Shown piece by piece: positions 10,301-18,346 of a DNA stretch of 64,000 nucleotides; the stretch's first letter is position 1, and each line of letters opens with the position of its first letter. Source of the DNA: Clostridia bacterium (GTDB lineage: Bacteria; Bacillota; Clostridia; Christensenellales; Borkfalkiaceae); the NCBI GenBank assembly GCA_017466825.1, contig JAFTTJ010000016.1, positions 1 to 64,000 of the forward strand, given 5' to 3'. A model generated the notes under the pieces. That model worked only from the letters and a program-made list of their open reading frames with translations. It did not search any database and was not told where the DNA came from. The translations under genes were made by a program, and so were the position numbers.

Positions 10301-12600
10301 GCGCAACAGTATTGGCAATTGCTTCTCAAGGCAATAGTTTTGCGGCTAACTCTGACACCGTTGATTTAGACGAATACTTCGGTACTTACGTAAACGGCGC
10401 GGACACCCTTGTATTAGACGGCGCAGGCTCGGCTTCTTTAAACGGCGTAGTTGGTACTTACGCAGTTGCAGGCGTTGGCTCTGATTACGGCTTTGACGTA
10501 TATCTTGCAGACGGCGCTGAATACTACGAAGTAACCCTTGACGGAGATTCGTTTACCGCAGTTAAGCCTATGGTAACCATCACCTACGAAGAAGGCGCTT
10601 ACGCTAATATTGAAGACGTTTCGGTAAACAAGAACGTCGTTCACACCCTTCCCGTATTAACTCACGACGAAAACGTATTCAACGGTTGGTTCTACGACGC
10701 TGAATGTACTAGCCCCGTAGGCGCATCTTTCGCCCCCGTAAAAGATACTACCGTTTACGCTTTATGGAAGGTTAAAAAGGTAATTACTATCGTTTACAAT
10801 AACGGCGACGTAGATTTAGAAGTAGTTTACTCTGAAGGCGACGTTGTAGAAGTTGAAAATCCCGTTTACGCTAAACACGAATTCAAGGGTTGGTACACCA
10901 CCGCTGATTTCGTTGAAGGAACTGAATGGGTAAGCGGTACTGTTATTGAAGACGATATAACCATCTACGCTAAGTGGATTGACGCTGAAGCATATTATAA
11001 CGATTATATGCCCACGCGTATTACCGATACTAAACAGGAAGGCGGAAAGGGTTCTATGTTGACTTATACGTCTATGCTTTGGGAAATCAATGCTGACGGA
11101 ACGGGCTATAGCAATCAACGCAACCCGATTAATATGGGCGACCTTAACGTTAGCAACTACGTAAAAGAAACCGGTTACTTTACTACGTCCGGCGTAAGCA
11201 CTCAATACTACGGTTACGTTGATAAAGATACGGGCATAATTATTACCAATTACACGACTTCTTCCGGATTAAAGCAAATATTGCTTTGGACTCCGTTTGA
11301 AAGTGGCGCAGATATTAGCAGTAGAATTTCTACGTCTTACTGGTTAGGCGGAACGTGCAGAGCAATTCAATACACGTTTGACGGCACGGTATATTCTGCT
11401 TTCGTCTATGGTGAAAGCGTATACTTCGGCGCAACCTTTGAAGACGAAAACGGCAACGCCGTTGCAGGCGTAGACTGCTACAATAATTCGGCGAAAGACG
11501 ATACCGGCAAGGTAATCTACTATCACGACCTTATCGTAAAAGACAAAGACGGCAACGTAATTAAGAAGTTTGCTCACGACGGAACAATGCTTCAACCTAT
11601 GGACGGCTTTGAAGGCTCTTACACGGGCGAAAAGGCTGTAACCGTTAACGGCGTAAGCAAAATCACTATCGACGGAGTAGAAGGTACTTACGCAATCGTA
11701 GAAGACGCTATCTACACCGCAGACGCTTACGTTGACGGTGTTTACTACCAAGTAACCTTAAATAAAGCAGATTACACCGCAGTAGTTGTTAAGCCTATGG
11801 TTCAAATCGCGTTTGACACCGCAGGTCTTGCCGACGTTGCTACCGTAGAAGCAAATATCAATATCGCATACGAACTTCCCGTTCCCACTTGCGATACTCA
11901 CGTATTCCGTGGATGGTATTTTGATGCAGACCTTACTCAAGCAGTTCCCGCTGAATTTATTCCTACCGGAGCAGTTACCGTTTATGCAAAATGGGCTCAA
12001 AAGGTAGTTCTTACTATCGTTTACGGTGACGGCGCTGACAGCATCACTCAAGATTATGCATCTGACGACGTTGTTGCTCCCGCAGTTATTAGCGAATTAA
12101 ACGGCTTGTTCTTCCAAGGCTGGTACTTAGATGCAGAATGCACAGTTCCTTTCACTGCAACTTCTATTAGCGAAAACACTACTATTTACGCTAAATGGTC
12201 TTCTGCCGCTCCGTTTACCGTAGGCACTTATGGTGATTATGCAATGGCTTACGACGCTACAACCGGAACTTGGGCAAGTACTAACAAGGAGAAAAATTCT
12301 ACGCAATCAGGTATTACGATTACTGCAACCGTAGTTGATCTCGTTGTAACCTTTGACTGGAAGGTTTCTTCCGAAGCAAGATATGACTATATGTGTATAT
12401 ATTTAAACGGAAAAATGGTAGCAGGTTCGAACAAGGCGGATACTAGTGGTGAAAAGAGTGGTTCTCTTACCTTTACCGTACCTGCAGGCACGTATATCCA
12501 AATCTTCTATTCTAAAGATAGTAGTGGCTATAAGGGTGACGATATTTTAACTCTTAGCAATTTGACTGTAAACGGTGTTCCCGTAACTGCAATGAACTAA
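7342..12600 (+). CDS. Giant lipoprotein with CxCG repeats and InlB-type repeats
   Basis: 1,752-residue lipoprotein (signal peptide ending LFTAC). Residues ~25-410 hold five copies of a ~75-residue unit with hallmarks GDWTIT-DPTLDA-GSA, then C-x-C-G and a PAL end; two adjacent pairs are nearly identical in DNA (7783-7839 with 8014-8070). Three regions (~673-816, ~1076-1213, ~1487-1620) hold paired InlB B-type repeats, recognisable by F-x-GWY-x-DA and the closing TVYAKW or TLYALW. The last ~125 residues look like a jelly-roll carbohydrate-binding or Ig-like module. No hydrolase motif was recognised. InlB repeats occur in wall-exposed adhesins of Gram-positive bacteria, so surface attachment is the likely role. 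A T-tract terminator follows at 12,640-12,675, ending the three-gene unit. Confidence 0.85.
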   Translation: MKRSKMLLVALLAMALSLFTACTTVVPHEHAHSDWEIIVAPTETENGLASRSCECGDVENVHLPALVDEFWTVTDTPSTHYEHGSLVYSSAYVDIVFEYPLVEDHEFGDWAISIDPTLDAIGSAVRVCPCGEEETGDVPALTDSIWTVTAETASTHFVKGSRTYTSIYGEVTIVLDLDPMHEYREWVITVDPTLEATGTATKTCDCGDVYVWEIPALSNEEEWTVTAETASTHFVKGSRTYTSTYGEVTIALDLDPKHVYGDWTITADPTLDAVGSAMRKCDCGDEEVVEVPALTDAIWTVADEKVPSHHEAGYKTYSSVYGEITIVLAMVSHDFGDWTITADPTLDAVGSAMRKCGCGDEEVVEVPALTDAVWTIADEVAPDYNVVGSRTYTSTYGEVTIEVAKLVAPYDNKTYSNIYYDAEREDYYYKNGVISISDVWSDATVEIDAAGAGAGTAYPFRGDVKMVMVDATVGAMTMTVTAPPDSQGEISVSVYNAYVDFATGIVIIPRTAGSIYNDFLLLTPFALGLENTVTVASAWDDAVAIDYAVDGACDVSIFIYKEVVYFGASFVGGADGAEIAADACYNAPYVYAYDKDGKLIEGFVFNGEKLVVSDKLEGTYTGNMGDVVISGYGVANVNGMDATYEICDGYLGVYVNGEYYEATVDGDVYTAVKPMVNVAFDAGELAQVDPVEANKNVAIELPVVTHERYTFKGWYLDADFTQAVEGEFIPTSDVTLYALWAEKVVVTLVGVLEGDNDTLYLGEGDVIGEFLPEYGVEESIMKRFVGWYLDANGENALTEDAEVSAEDSGVTIYAIWVDLPVYYGSYKGGNTYGISSGGSASSTIAIDGDGKITGKNTGTVVSYDPSTQTIVWDKGGTNYNMFYDEESGILTTGYSASLTLGTDYMVYTRYQTTAISHYAVKVAKTEGSSDRGYYARLVKVTTANGEVLALIYRDRIYSNVVVTDALGNELTIDTLKNSKTVVVKHHGATVLAIASQGNSFAANSDTVDLDEYFGTYVNGADTLVLDGAGSASLNGVVGTYAVAGVGSDYGFDVYLADGAEYYEVTLDGDSFTAVKPMVTITYEEGAYANIEDVSVNKNVVHTLPVLTHDENVFNGWFYDAECTSPVGASFAPVKDTTVYALWKVKKVITIVYNNGDVDLEVVYSEGDVVEVENPVYAKHEFKGWYTTADFVEGTEWVSGTVIEDDITIYAKWIDAEAYYNDYMPTRITDTKQEGGKGSMLTYTSMLWEINADGTGYSNQRNPINMGDLNVSNYVKETGYFTTSGVSTQYYGYVDKDTGIIITNYTTSSGLKQILLWTPFESGADISSRISTSYWLGGTCRAIQYTFDGTVYSAFVYGESVYFGATFEDENGNAVAGVDCYNNSAKDDTGKVIYYHDLIVKDKDGNVIKKFAHDGTMLQPMDGFEGSYTGEKAVTVNGVSKITIDGVEGTYAIVEDAIYTADAYVDGVYYQVTLNKADYTAVVVKPMVQIAFDTAGLADVATVEANINIAYELPVPTCDTHVFRGWYFDADLTQAVPAEFIPTGAVTVYAKWAQKVVLTIVYGDGADSITQDYASDDVVAPAVISELNGLFFQGWYLDAECTVPFTATSISENTTIYAKWSSAAPFTVGTYGDYAMAYDATTGTWASTNKEKNSTQSGITITATVVDLVVTFDWKVSSEARYDYMCIYLNGKMVAGSNKADTSGEKSGSLTFTVPAGTYIQIFYSKDSSGYKGDDILTLSNLTVNGVPVTAMN

Positions 12601-12639
12601 AACTAAAACGCTTGCTAAAAGCGAGCGTGTAAACTAAAC

Positions 12640-12675
12640 AAAAAGCCTTGGGCGGTTTTCGCTCAAGGCTTTTTT
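12640..12675 (+). terminator. Intrinsic terminator of the three-lipoprotein unit
   Basis: AAAAAGCCTTGGGCG pairs with CGCTCAAGGC (one G-T wobble) plus a T tract through 12,675. It lies 40 nt after the stop codon. Confidence 0.85.
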
Positions 12676-12785
12676 AACGTTTGTAATTTGGTTAAAGGGT
12701 TTTGGGCAAATACAAAGCGAGCGCTATCGCTTTGGCTTTTGGCATACGTAAAGGGCGTAAAATTCGCAAAAGGTTTAAAATACGC

Positions 12786-12814
12786 TTGAACAAACCTTAC
12801 TTTTATTGTATAAT
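12786..12814 (+). promoter_or_regulatory. Sigma-A type promoter of the cysteine desulfidase gene
   Basis: TTGAAC (12,786-12,791), a 17-bp spacer and TATAAT (12,809-12,814), about 62 nt before the start codon. Confidence 0.7.
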
Positions 12815-12876
12815 AAGTAAAAAGCAATAAAAAATAACGGAAAAGGCAAAAATTTTTGTTAAACAAGGGTGGAATT

Positions 12877-14178
12877 ATGATTGCCGAAATAATTGCAAAA
12901 ACTTACGAAGATATTTTAATTGAAGAGTTGCAACCTGCAATGGGTTGTACCGAGCCTATCGCAATAGCCTACGGCTCGGCAATACTCGGCGACGCTTTGG
13001 GGGAAACGCCTACCGAAATTTCGGTAGGGCTCAGCGGTAATATTATCAAAAACGTAAAGAGCGTTATAGTTCCGTCGTCGGGCGGTATGTACGGCATTGA
13101 GTCGGCAGTATCGGCAGGGGTTGTCGCAGGTTGCCCTGAAAAACGGCTTGAAGTTTTGTCGGGGCTTGGAGCGGACGCCAAAGAGAAGATTTTAGCGCTG
13201 AAAAATTCTTGCAAAATTGCCGTTAACGAACTTATATCCCCATGTACGTTTGATTTACGTCTTAATGGCAAGAGTGAAAATCACGAGGCGAGCGTTCAGA
13301 TTACGGGCGAGCATACCAACGTCGTAATGGTCGTTTTAGACGGTAAAGACCTTACCGCAGGCTATAAGCAAAGCGGGGTTATCCCGACTAATGAAAAGAT
13401 TGCGGATAGGTCGCTACTCACGGTTGAAAACATAGTAGAATTTGCAAAGGCTTGCGACCTTGAACGGATAAGACCGTATGTCGAAAGGCAAATACAAATG
13501 AATACCGCAATATCCGACGAAGGTTTAAAAAACTATTACGGCTCGGCGATAGGCAAACTTATTTTAGAAACTCAACCCCAAAGCGTAACGGCAAAGGCAA
13601 AGGCTTACGCTGCCGCAGGCTCTGACGCGAGAATGAGCGGATGCGAACTTCCCGTCTGCATAATTTCGGGTAGTGGAAATCAAGGCATCACGGCTAGTGT
13701 ACCCGTCGTAATTTACGGAAGGGAACTTGGGTTTAGTCAAGAAGAAATTTTAAGGGCGGTCATTTTATCCGACCTTGTTACCGTGCATTTAAAGACGGGT
13801 ATAGGATGTCTTTCGGCGTATTGCGGAGCGATTAGCGCAGGTTGTGGCGCAGGCGCAGGCGTGTGTTTTTTAAAGGGTGGTGATTACCGTCAAGTTGCCC
13901 ATACCATAGTAAACGCCCTTGCGATTTTGTCGGGAACGATTTGCGACGGCGCTAAACCGTCTTGCGCGGCAAAAATCGCTATGGCGGTCGAAGCAGGCGT
14001 TATGGGGTACGAAATGGCAAGGTCTAACCGCCAGTTTATCAGCGGTGACGGCATTGTTACGAAAGGCGTTGAGAACACTATCAAAAACGTCAGCGAGTTA
14101 GCCCGTGAAGGCATGTCCGAAACGGATAAAAAGATATTAAGCATAATGCTTGCTACCGAAAAATCGGACAAAAAATGA
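12877..14178 (+). CDS. cyuA: L-cysteine desulfidase (UPF0597/YhaM family)
   Basis: 433 residues from the ATG at 12,877, chosen over the TTG 21 nt upstream because AAGGGTGG (12,865-12,872) sits directly before it. The protein matches the UPF0597/YhaM family, whose members convert L-cysteine to pyruvate, ammonia and hydrogen sulfide using an Fe-S cluster. Seen here: the N-terminal MGCTEPIAIAYG motif, SGCELPVCIISGSGNQG near residue 255, and the Cys/Gly-rich CGAISAGCGAGAG segment near 315, where cluster-binding cysteines are expected. Length is normal for the family. It is cytoplasmic, monocistronic, and faces rqcH across a shared terminator. Likely roles are cysteine detoxification and sulfide or pyruvate supply. 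The older label 'serine dehydratase alpha-like' is the main alternative. Confidence 0.85.
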   Translation: MIAEIIAKTYEDILIEELQPAMGCTEPIAIAYGSAILGDALGETPTEISVGLSGNIIKNVKSVIVPSSGGMYGIESAVSAGVVAGCPEKRLEVLSGLGADAKEKILALKNSCKIAVNELISPCTFDLRLNGKSENHEASVQITGEHTNVVMVVLDGKDLTAGYKQSGVIPTNEKIADRSLLTVENIVEFAKACDLERIRPYVERQIQMNTAISDEGLKNYYGSAIGKLILETQPQSVTAKAKAYAAAGSDARMSGCELPVCIISGSGNQGITASVPVVIYGRELGFSQEEILRAVILSDLVTVHLKTGIGCLSAYCGAISAGCGAGAGVCFLKGGDYRQVAHTIVNALAILSGTICDGAKPSCAAKIAMAVEAGVMGYEMARSNRQFISGDGIVTKGVENTIKNVSELAREGMSETDKKILSIMLATEKSDKK

Positions 14179-14250
14179 TTGTGCTATTAAATATAAATTG
14201 CCCGTTTAATCAACTTATAGGGCAGTTTTTGTTAAAAAAAGATAAAATAA

Positions 14251-14285
14251 CGGCGGAAGATTTGCAAAAAACGAATCTTCCGCCG
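14251..14285. terminator. Bidirectional terminator between convergent cyuA and rqcH
   Basis: CGGCGGAAGAT/ATCTTCCGCCG form an 11-bp perfect stem between the two convergent genes. T runs are modest on both sides. A variant of the dispersed 14-mer (TTTAATCAACTTATAGG) lies just left, at about 14,205-14,221. Confidence 0.7.
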
Positions 14286-14338
14286 TTTAGCGTAAATTTT
14301 ATAAAGTTAAATCTTTCGCCGTGTATATTTCAAAAGCG

Positions 14339-16018
14339 TTATCTAGCAAAATCTGCGTGGGGGCTAGGCGAAACGTAACAGGTTTTATAGTCGGTGTAAA
14401 TAACGCTACCCGGTTTTGCGCCCGACGGTTTTTTAACGAACTTTTTAAAGCAGTAGTCAACGGGTACTTTAGCCCCTTGTTTTGCGTCGCTATAAAAAGC
14501 GCAAATCTCCGCCGCAACTTGAATGACCTTGTCGGGGATTTCACCGCCTTTAGTTTCGACTATAACGTGCGCAGAGTGGTAATTTTTGGTGTGTAGCCAA
14601 AGGTCTTCCTTAAAGGCGCGTTGGGTGAGCCTATCGTTTTGAACGTTGTTCTTTCCGCATTTTATAATATAGCCGTCCACTTCAAAAACCCTGTAAGGAC
14701 TTTCTTCGGTAAACTTGGGTTTAAATTTCGGCTTTGGCAAAAGCCCTATTGAAACGAGTTCGTCTTCAACGTCTTTAAACTCTGCAATTTCGCGCGCTTG
14801 GTTTATAAACAAAAGCACCGTGTTTAAATAGGCAAGTTCCTTTTCGGTCTGCGCCTTTTGGGGGACTAAAATTTCAATCGTGCGCTTTTCTTTTGCGTAT
14901 TTTTTAAAATAGCGCTGGGCGTTTTGGCTTGGCGTAAGCCTTTCGTCAAGAGAGATTTCAATGGGCTTATACTCGTCGTAATAATTTTCTAAAACGCAAG
15001 ATTTCGCCCCTGCTTTAAGCCTATAAATGTTAGCCGTTATTAGTTCTCCCTTTAACTGTAAAAGGTCGCAATCTTTGCAGGATAAAAGTTTTTCGCTCTC
15101 GGTTTGTAATTTTTTACAAAGTTTTTTGATAAGCCCGTTTACCTTGTCTAAAAGCAGTTTTTTCTTTAAGGTAAACGCCTTGTTTTTGTCTTTGTTTGTA
15201 TAAAAATCTTCGTAAGCCTTGGCAATCGTTTGGTAGTAGATTTTATCCCCTAAAATCGACGAGTAGTCGCAAACGTAAACGTCTCTTAATTTTCCCTCGC
15301 CCCCAACGTTTGGCGAAATCTTAGGCTCGTAAACGAAGTTAAAAAGCCTTTCGTAAAGGTCTTCCGCATTTTCAAAATCCTTACATTTTTCCGACGCTTC
15401 GGTTGCCGTAGAAAAGGCTAAACCCTTTACGTTTTCAAACAAAAACTTTGCTAAATCTCCCCCCGAAAAGGCGGATAATCGACTTATAGCCGTGTTTTTA
15501 TCGGTTAATTCTATTTTATCTTGGGGTTTAGGAAGTTGGTATTTTGCGCCGGAAAGCGTAACTCTCGTAGTGGCTACGTCAAGCGGAGCGTTTTTCAAGC
15601 ATCCTAAAATAACGCCGTTTTCGGTTAAGATAAGGTTTGAGTACTTGCCCATAATTTCGGCGTAAAGCACCTTTTTGACTTGCTCTTTAAAGTCGTTTCT
15701 GCCTGCAAAGGTAAGGCGGATAATTCTTTCAAAACCGACAAGTTCAACGTTTTCTATTATAGAGCCCAAAAGGTGTTTGCGCATTAGCATACAAAAGCCG
15801 AAAGCGGTTTTTGGATTGGGTTTTTCCGCCGACGTAAAACACACTCTGCAACTTTCGGCGTTTGCCGATAAAACGAGCGTTTTATTGCCCGTAAAGGTGT
15901 GCAAAGTTAAATATACGTCGTCTTTGTCGGGCTGACTGACCTTGTTTACCTTTGCCCCTTTGAGCAAATCGTTAAGTTCACGCGCGACGTGTAAAAGCGA
16001 AAAAGCGTCTTGTGCCAT
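14339..16018 (-). CDS. rqcH: Ribosome quality control factor RqcH (NFACT / Rqc2 family)
   Basis: 559 residues, the usual length for bacterial Rqc2 homologues, which were once annotated as fibronectin-binding proteins. In Bacillus subtilis, RqcH binds obstructed 50S subunits and recruits tRNA-Ala to add C-terminal Ala tails. Seen here: an NFACT-N domain (residues 1-~200) with FCMLMRKHL and EIMGKYSNLIL, a central helical/coiled-coil part rich in Lys and Glu (~250-410), and the NFACT-R domain (~440-540) with DLWLHTKNYHSAHVIV. The tRNA-binding acidic-Arg pair reads Glu97-Arg98 rather than Asp-Arg. GGAGA at 16,025-16,029 supports the start. It diverges from tig, clpP and clpX. A copy of the dispersed 14-mer lies inside the gene (15,476-15,489). 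Confidence 0.92.
   Translation of the reverse strand: MAQDAFSLLHVARELNDLLKGAKVNKVSQPDKDDVYLTLHTFTGNKTLVLSANAESCRVCFTSAEKPNPKTAFGFCMLMRKHLLGSIIENVELVGFERIIRLTFAGRNDFKEQVKKVLYAEIMGKYSNLILTENGVILGCLKNAPLDVATTRVTLSGAKYQLPKPQDKIELTDKNTAISRLSAFSGGDLAKFLFENVKGLAFSTATEASEKCKDFENAEDLYERLFNFVYEPKISPNVGGEGKLRDVYVCDYSSILGDKIYYQTIAKAYEDFYTNKDKNKAFTLKKKLLLDKVNGLIKKLCKKLQTESEKLLSCKDCDLLQLKGELITANIYRLKAGAKSCVLENYYDEYKPIEISLDERLTPSQNAQRYFKKYAKEKRTIEILVPQKAQTEKELAYLNTVLLFINQAREIAEFKDVEDELVSIGLLPKPKFKPKFTEESPYRVFEVDGYIIKCGKNNVQNDRLTQRAFKEDLWLHTKNYHSAHVIVETKGGEIPDKVIQVAAEICAFYSDAKQGAKVPVDYCFKKFVKKPSGAKPGSVIYTDYKTCYVSPSPHADFAR
15476..15489 (+). repeat. Dispersed 14-mer TAATCGACTTATAG (inside rqcH)
   Basis: Exact copy, and the only exact one within a coding sequence. 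It encodes the RLSAF-adjacent stretch of RqcH on the opposite strand, so it may be chance or a tolerated insertion. Confidence 0.6.
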
Positions 16019-16177
16019 ATATATTCTCCAAATTTACGGTTTTGGGCAAATTTTGCTAAAAATCTAGTTTTAAAGGCGTTTTGCCGAAAAACGGTGGGTT
16101 TTAGGTGCGTTTTAGTAACAGTTTATATATATTATATAAAAATTTTAAATAAAAGTAAAATTTATATCGATAAAAAT

Positions 16178-16206
16178 TTGCAAAAGATAAGAAAATATGT
16201 TAAAAT
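16178..16206 (+). promoter_or_regulatory. Promoter of tig
   Basis: TTGCAA (16,178-16,183), a 17-bp spacer and TAAAAT (16,201-16,206), about 58 nt before the tig start. Confidence 0.65.
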
Positions 16207-16263
16207 ACATTTCGAGCCTAATTCGGCTTTTAGCAAAGAAATACAAATCTTAGGAGATATATT

Positions 16264-17598
16264 ATGAAATACGCTATTGAAAAAGGCGAAAAGAGCACCG
16301 TAAAAATCGCCGTAACCTTAACCGCTAAAGAATGGAGCGAAGCGCAACTTCTTGCCTACAACAAGACCAAGAACAAGTATTCCGTTCAAGGTTTTAGAAA
16401 AGGCCACGTTCCCAAGGCAGTTATCGAACAATACTACGGCAAGGGCGTTTTCTTTGAAGACGCTATCAACGAGTGTTTTTCTAAATACTATTTTGACATT
16501 TTAGACAAAGAGCCCACCGTTGAGCCTATCGACAGACCCGACGTACAAATCGACAAAATCGACGATAAAGGTCTTAAATTTACCGCAATCGTACCCGTAA
16601 AACCCGAAGTTGCTATCGGCGCTTATAAAGGTATAAAGATCGAAAAAGTTGAGTATAATGTAAACGACGACGATATTCAAACCGAAATCAACAGGCTTTT
16701 AGAAAGAAACGCAGTTGAAGTAAACGTTGACGGCAGACCTTGCCAAAACGGAGATATCACCGTTATCGATTACAGCGGCAGCGTAGACGGCGTTAAGTTT
16801 GACGGCGGTACGGCAGAAAAGCAAAACTTAACTTTAGGTAGCGGAATGTTTATCCCCGGTTTTGAAGACCAAGTAGTTGGCATGAACATTGGCGAAACCA
16901 AGGACATCAACGTTAAGTTCCCCGACGACTACGGCGCAGAAGACCTTAAAGGTAAAGACGCAGTATTTACCGTAACCCTTCACGAAATCAAGGAAAAGAA
17001 AACCCCTGAACTCACCGACGAATTCGTAAAGGAAAAAGAAGCGTTTGCAACCGTTGACGCATACAAAGCGAGCGTAAAGGAAAGGCTTGAAAAGGCCAAC
17101 GCTCAAAGGGCTGAAAGAGAAGTTGAAGATAATCTTATCAAGGCTATTACCGATTCGAGCGAAGTTGATATTCCCGATTCGTTAATCGAAAGAGAGATTG
17201 ATAATATGGTTCAACAAACTTCTTACAGACTTATGTATCAAGGTCTTAAATTTGAAGATTATCTTAAATACACCGGTCAAACCGAAGAAGATTACAGAGC
17301 AGGTTGCCGTGATTCTGCAAAAGAACACGTTAAAACCCAACTCGTTATCGACAAGATTTTAACCGAAGAAAAGATCGTTGCCACCGAAGAAGATATCATG
17401 GCAAAAATCGAAGAACAAGCAAGTTCGGTTGGCAAGAGCGTTGAAGAATACGCAAAGAGCGTAAACGACAAGCAACGCGCTTATATCGAAAACGGCGTAA
17501 TTATCGATAAACTTTTCAAATTCTTAAAGGAAAACAACGAAATCGGCGATAAAAAGCCTGCAAAAAAGGCTACTAAAAAAGCGACTAAAAAAGACTAA
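16264..17598 (+). CDS. tig: Trigger factor, ribosome-associated chaperone / prolyl isomerase
   Basis: 444 residues, normal length. It binds near the ribosomal exit tunnel and shields nascent chains. Seen: an N-terminal ribosome-binding domain with the signature GFRKGHVPK near residue 44, an FKBP-type peptidyl-prolyl isomerase domain (~150-245, with GDITVIDYSG and GSGMFIPGFEDQVVG), and an elongated helical C-terminal domain (~250-420) ending in a Lys-rich tail (KKPAKKATKKATKKD). AGGAGA precedes the start. Its own terminator follows at 17,606-17,634, so clpP is at least partly transcribed separately. The tig-clpP-clpX order is widely conserved in bacteria. Confidence 0.96.
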   Translation: MKYAIEKGEKSTVKIAVTLTAKEWSEAQLLAYNKTKNKYSVQGFRKGHVPKAVIEQYYGKGVFFEDAINECFSKYYFDILDKEPTVEPIDRPDVQIDKIDDKGLKFTAIVPVKPEVAIGAYKGIKIEKVEYNVNDDDIQTEINRLLERNAVEVNVDGRPCQNGDITVIDYSGSVDGVKFDGGTAEKQNLTLGSGMFIPGFEDQVVGMNIGETKDINVKFPDDYGAEDLKGKDAVFTVTLHEIKEKKTPELTDEFVKEKEAFATVDAYKASVKERLEKANAQRAEREVEDNLIKAITDSSEVDIPDSLIEREIDNMVQQTSYRLMYQGLKFEDYLKYTGQTEEDYRAGCRDSAKEHVKTQLVIDKILTEEKIVATEEDIMAKIEEQASSVGKSVEEYAKSVNDKQRAYIENGVIIDKLFKFLKENNEIGDKKPAKKATKKATKKD

Positions 17599-17605
17599 TG
17601 AACTT

Positions 17606-17634
17606 GGGGGTGATTGCAAAATTACCCCCTTTTT
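17606..17634 (+). terminator. Terminator of tig
   Basis: GGGGGTGA pairs with TTACCCCC (one G-T wobble) around an 8-nt loop and is followed by TTTTT, 8 nt after the stop codon. Confidence 0.75.
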
Positions 17635-17655
17635 ATCCCCAAAAGGCAGGGGCGC

Positions 17656-17706
17656 TTAGCCGTTTTTAACCAAAATATTGGATAAAAATAAGAAATTAAC
17701 GGCTAA
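17656..17706 (+). promoter_or_regulatory. Inverted repeat upstream of clpP
   Basis: TTAGCCGTT (17,656-17,664) and AACGGCTAA (17,698-17,706) are perfect 9-bp inverted repeats, 33 bp apart, upstream of clpP. It is not CIRCE and not a CtsR heptad repeat. It could be a heat-shock operator or a leader stem. No clear -35/-10 pair was seen near it. Confidence 0.35.
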
Positions 17707-17755
17707 ACTTTCCTAAAATGAGTAAGGGAAATAAAATTTGCAAAGGAGTAAAAAT

Positions 17756-18346
17756 ATGGCACTTATACCAACTGTAATCGACCAAACTGATAGAGGCGAA
17801 CGCGCATACGATATCTATTCTAAACTTTTAGAAGAGAGAATAGTTTTTTTAACCGGTGAAATCAACGACGCCGTTGCAAATACCGTCGTTGCTCAACTTT
17901 TGTACTTAGAAGCAAAAGCCCCCCAAAAAGATATAACTATATATATAAATAGCCCGGGCGGAAGCGTTTCGGCAGGGCTTGCTATTTACGATACAATGAA
18001 TTATATTTCTTGCGACGTAGTAACCATTTGTATCGGCATGGCTGCGTCTATGGGCGCTTTCCTTCTGTCTAGCGGAACGAAAGGCAAGAGATATTCTCTT
18101 CCGTCTAGCGAAATTATGATTCATCAACCCTTGGGTGGCGCTCAAGGTCAGGCTAGCGATATTAAAATTCAAGCCGAACACATTTTAAAAACCAAAAAGA
18201 AATTAAACGAAATTCTTGCTAAAAATACGGGCAAGAGTTACGAAGAAATCGAAAGAGATACCGATAGAGATAACTTCCTTTCGGCAGAAGAAGGGGTTGC
18301 TTACGGCATTATCGACAAGATTTTTTATAATAGAAAAGGAGAATAA
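17756..18346 (+). CDS. clpP: ATP-dependent Clp protease proteolytic subunit
   Basis: 196-residue serine protease that forms the double-heptamer chamber used by ClpX and other Clp ATPases. The start at 17,756 is set by AAAGGAG (17,742-17,748); the upstream TTG lacks one. The catalytic triad is visible at Ser98 (GMAASMGA), His123 (MIHQPLGG) and Asp172 (DRDNF). The GGS oxyanion region ([10 protein letters not shown]) is intact, and a short N-terminal propeptide region is present. clpX begins at the next base after the stop codon, so the two are translated from one message. Confidence 0.97.
   Translation: MALIPTVIDQTDRGERAYDIYSKLLEERIVFLTGEINDAVANTVVAQLLYLEAKAPQKDITIYINSPGGSVSAGLAIYDTMNYISCDVVTICIGMAASMGAFLLSSGTKGKRYSLPSSEIMIHQPLGGAQGQASDIKIQAEHILKTKKKLNEILAKNTGKSYEEIERDTDRDNFLSAEEGVAYGIIDKIFYNRKGE

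Noticed and set aside
14175-14378. Small frame overlapping the end of cyuA and of rqcH
   Set aside because: It runs through the convergent terminator and has no ribosome-binding site.
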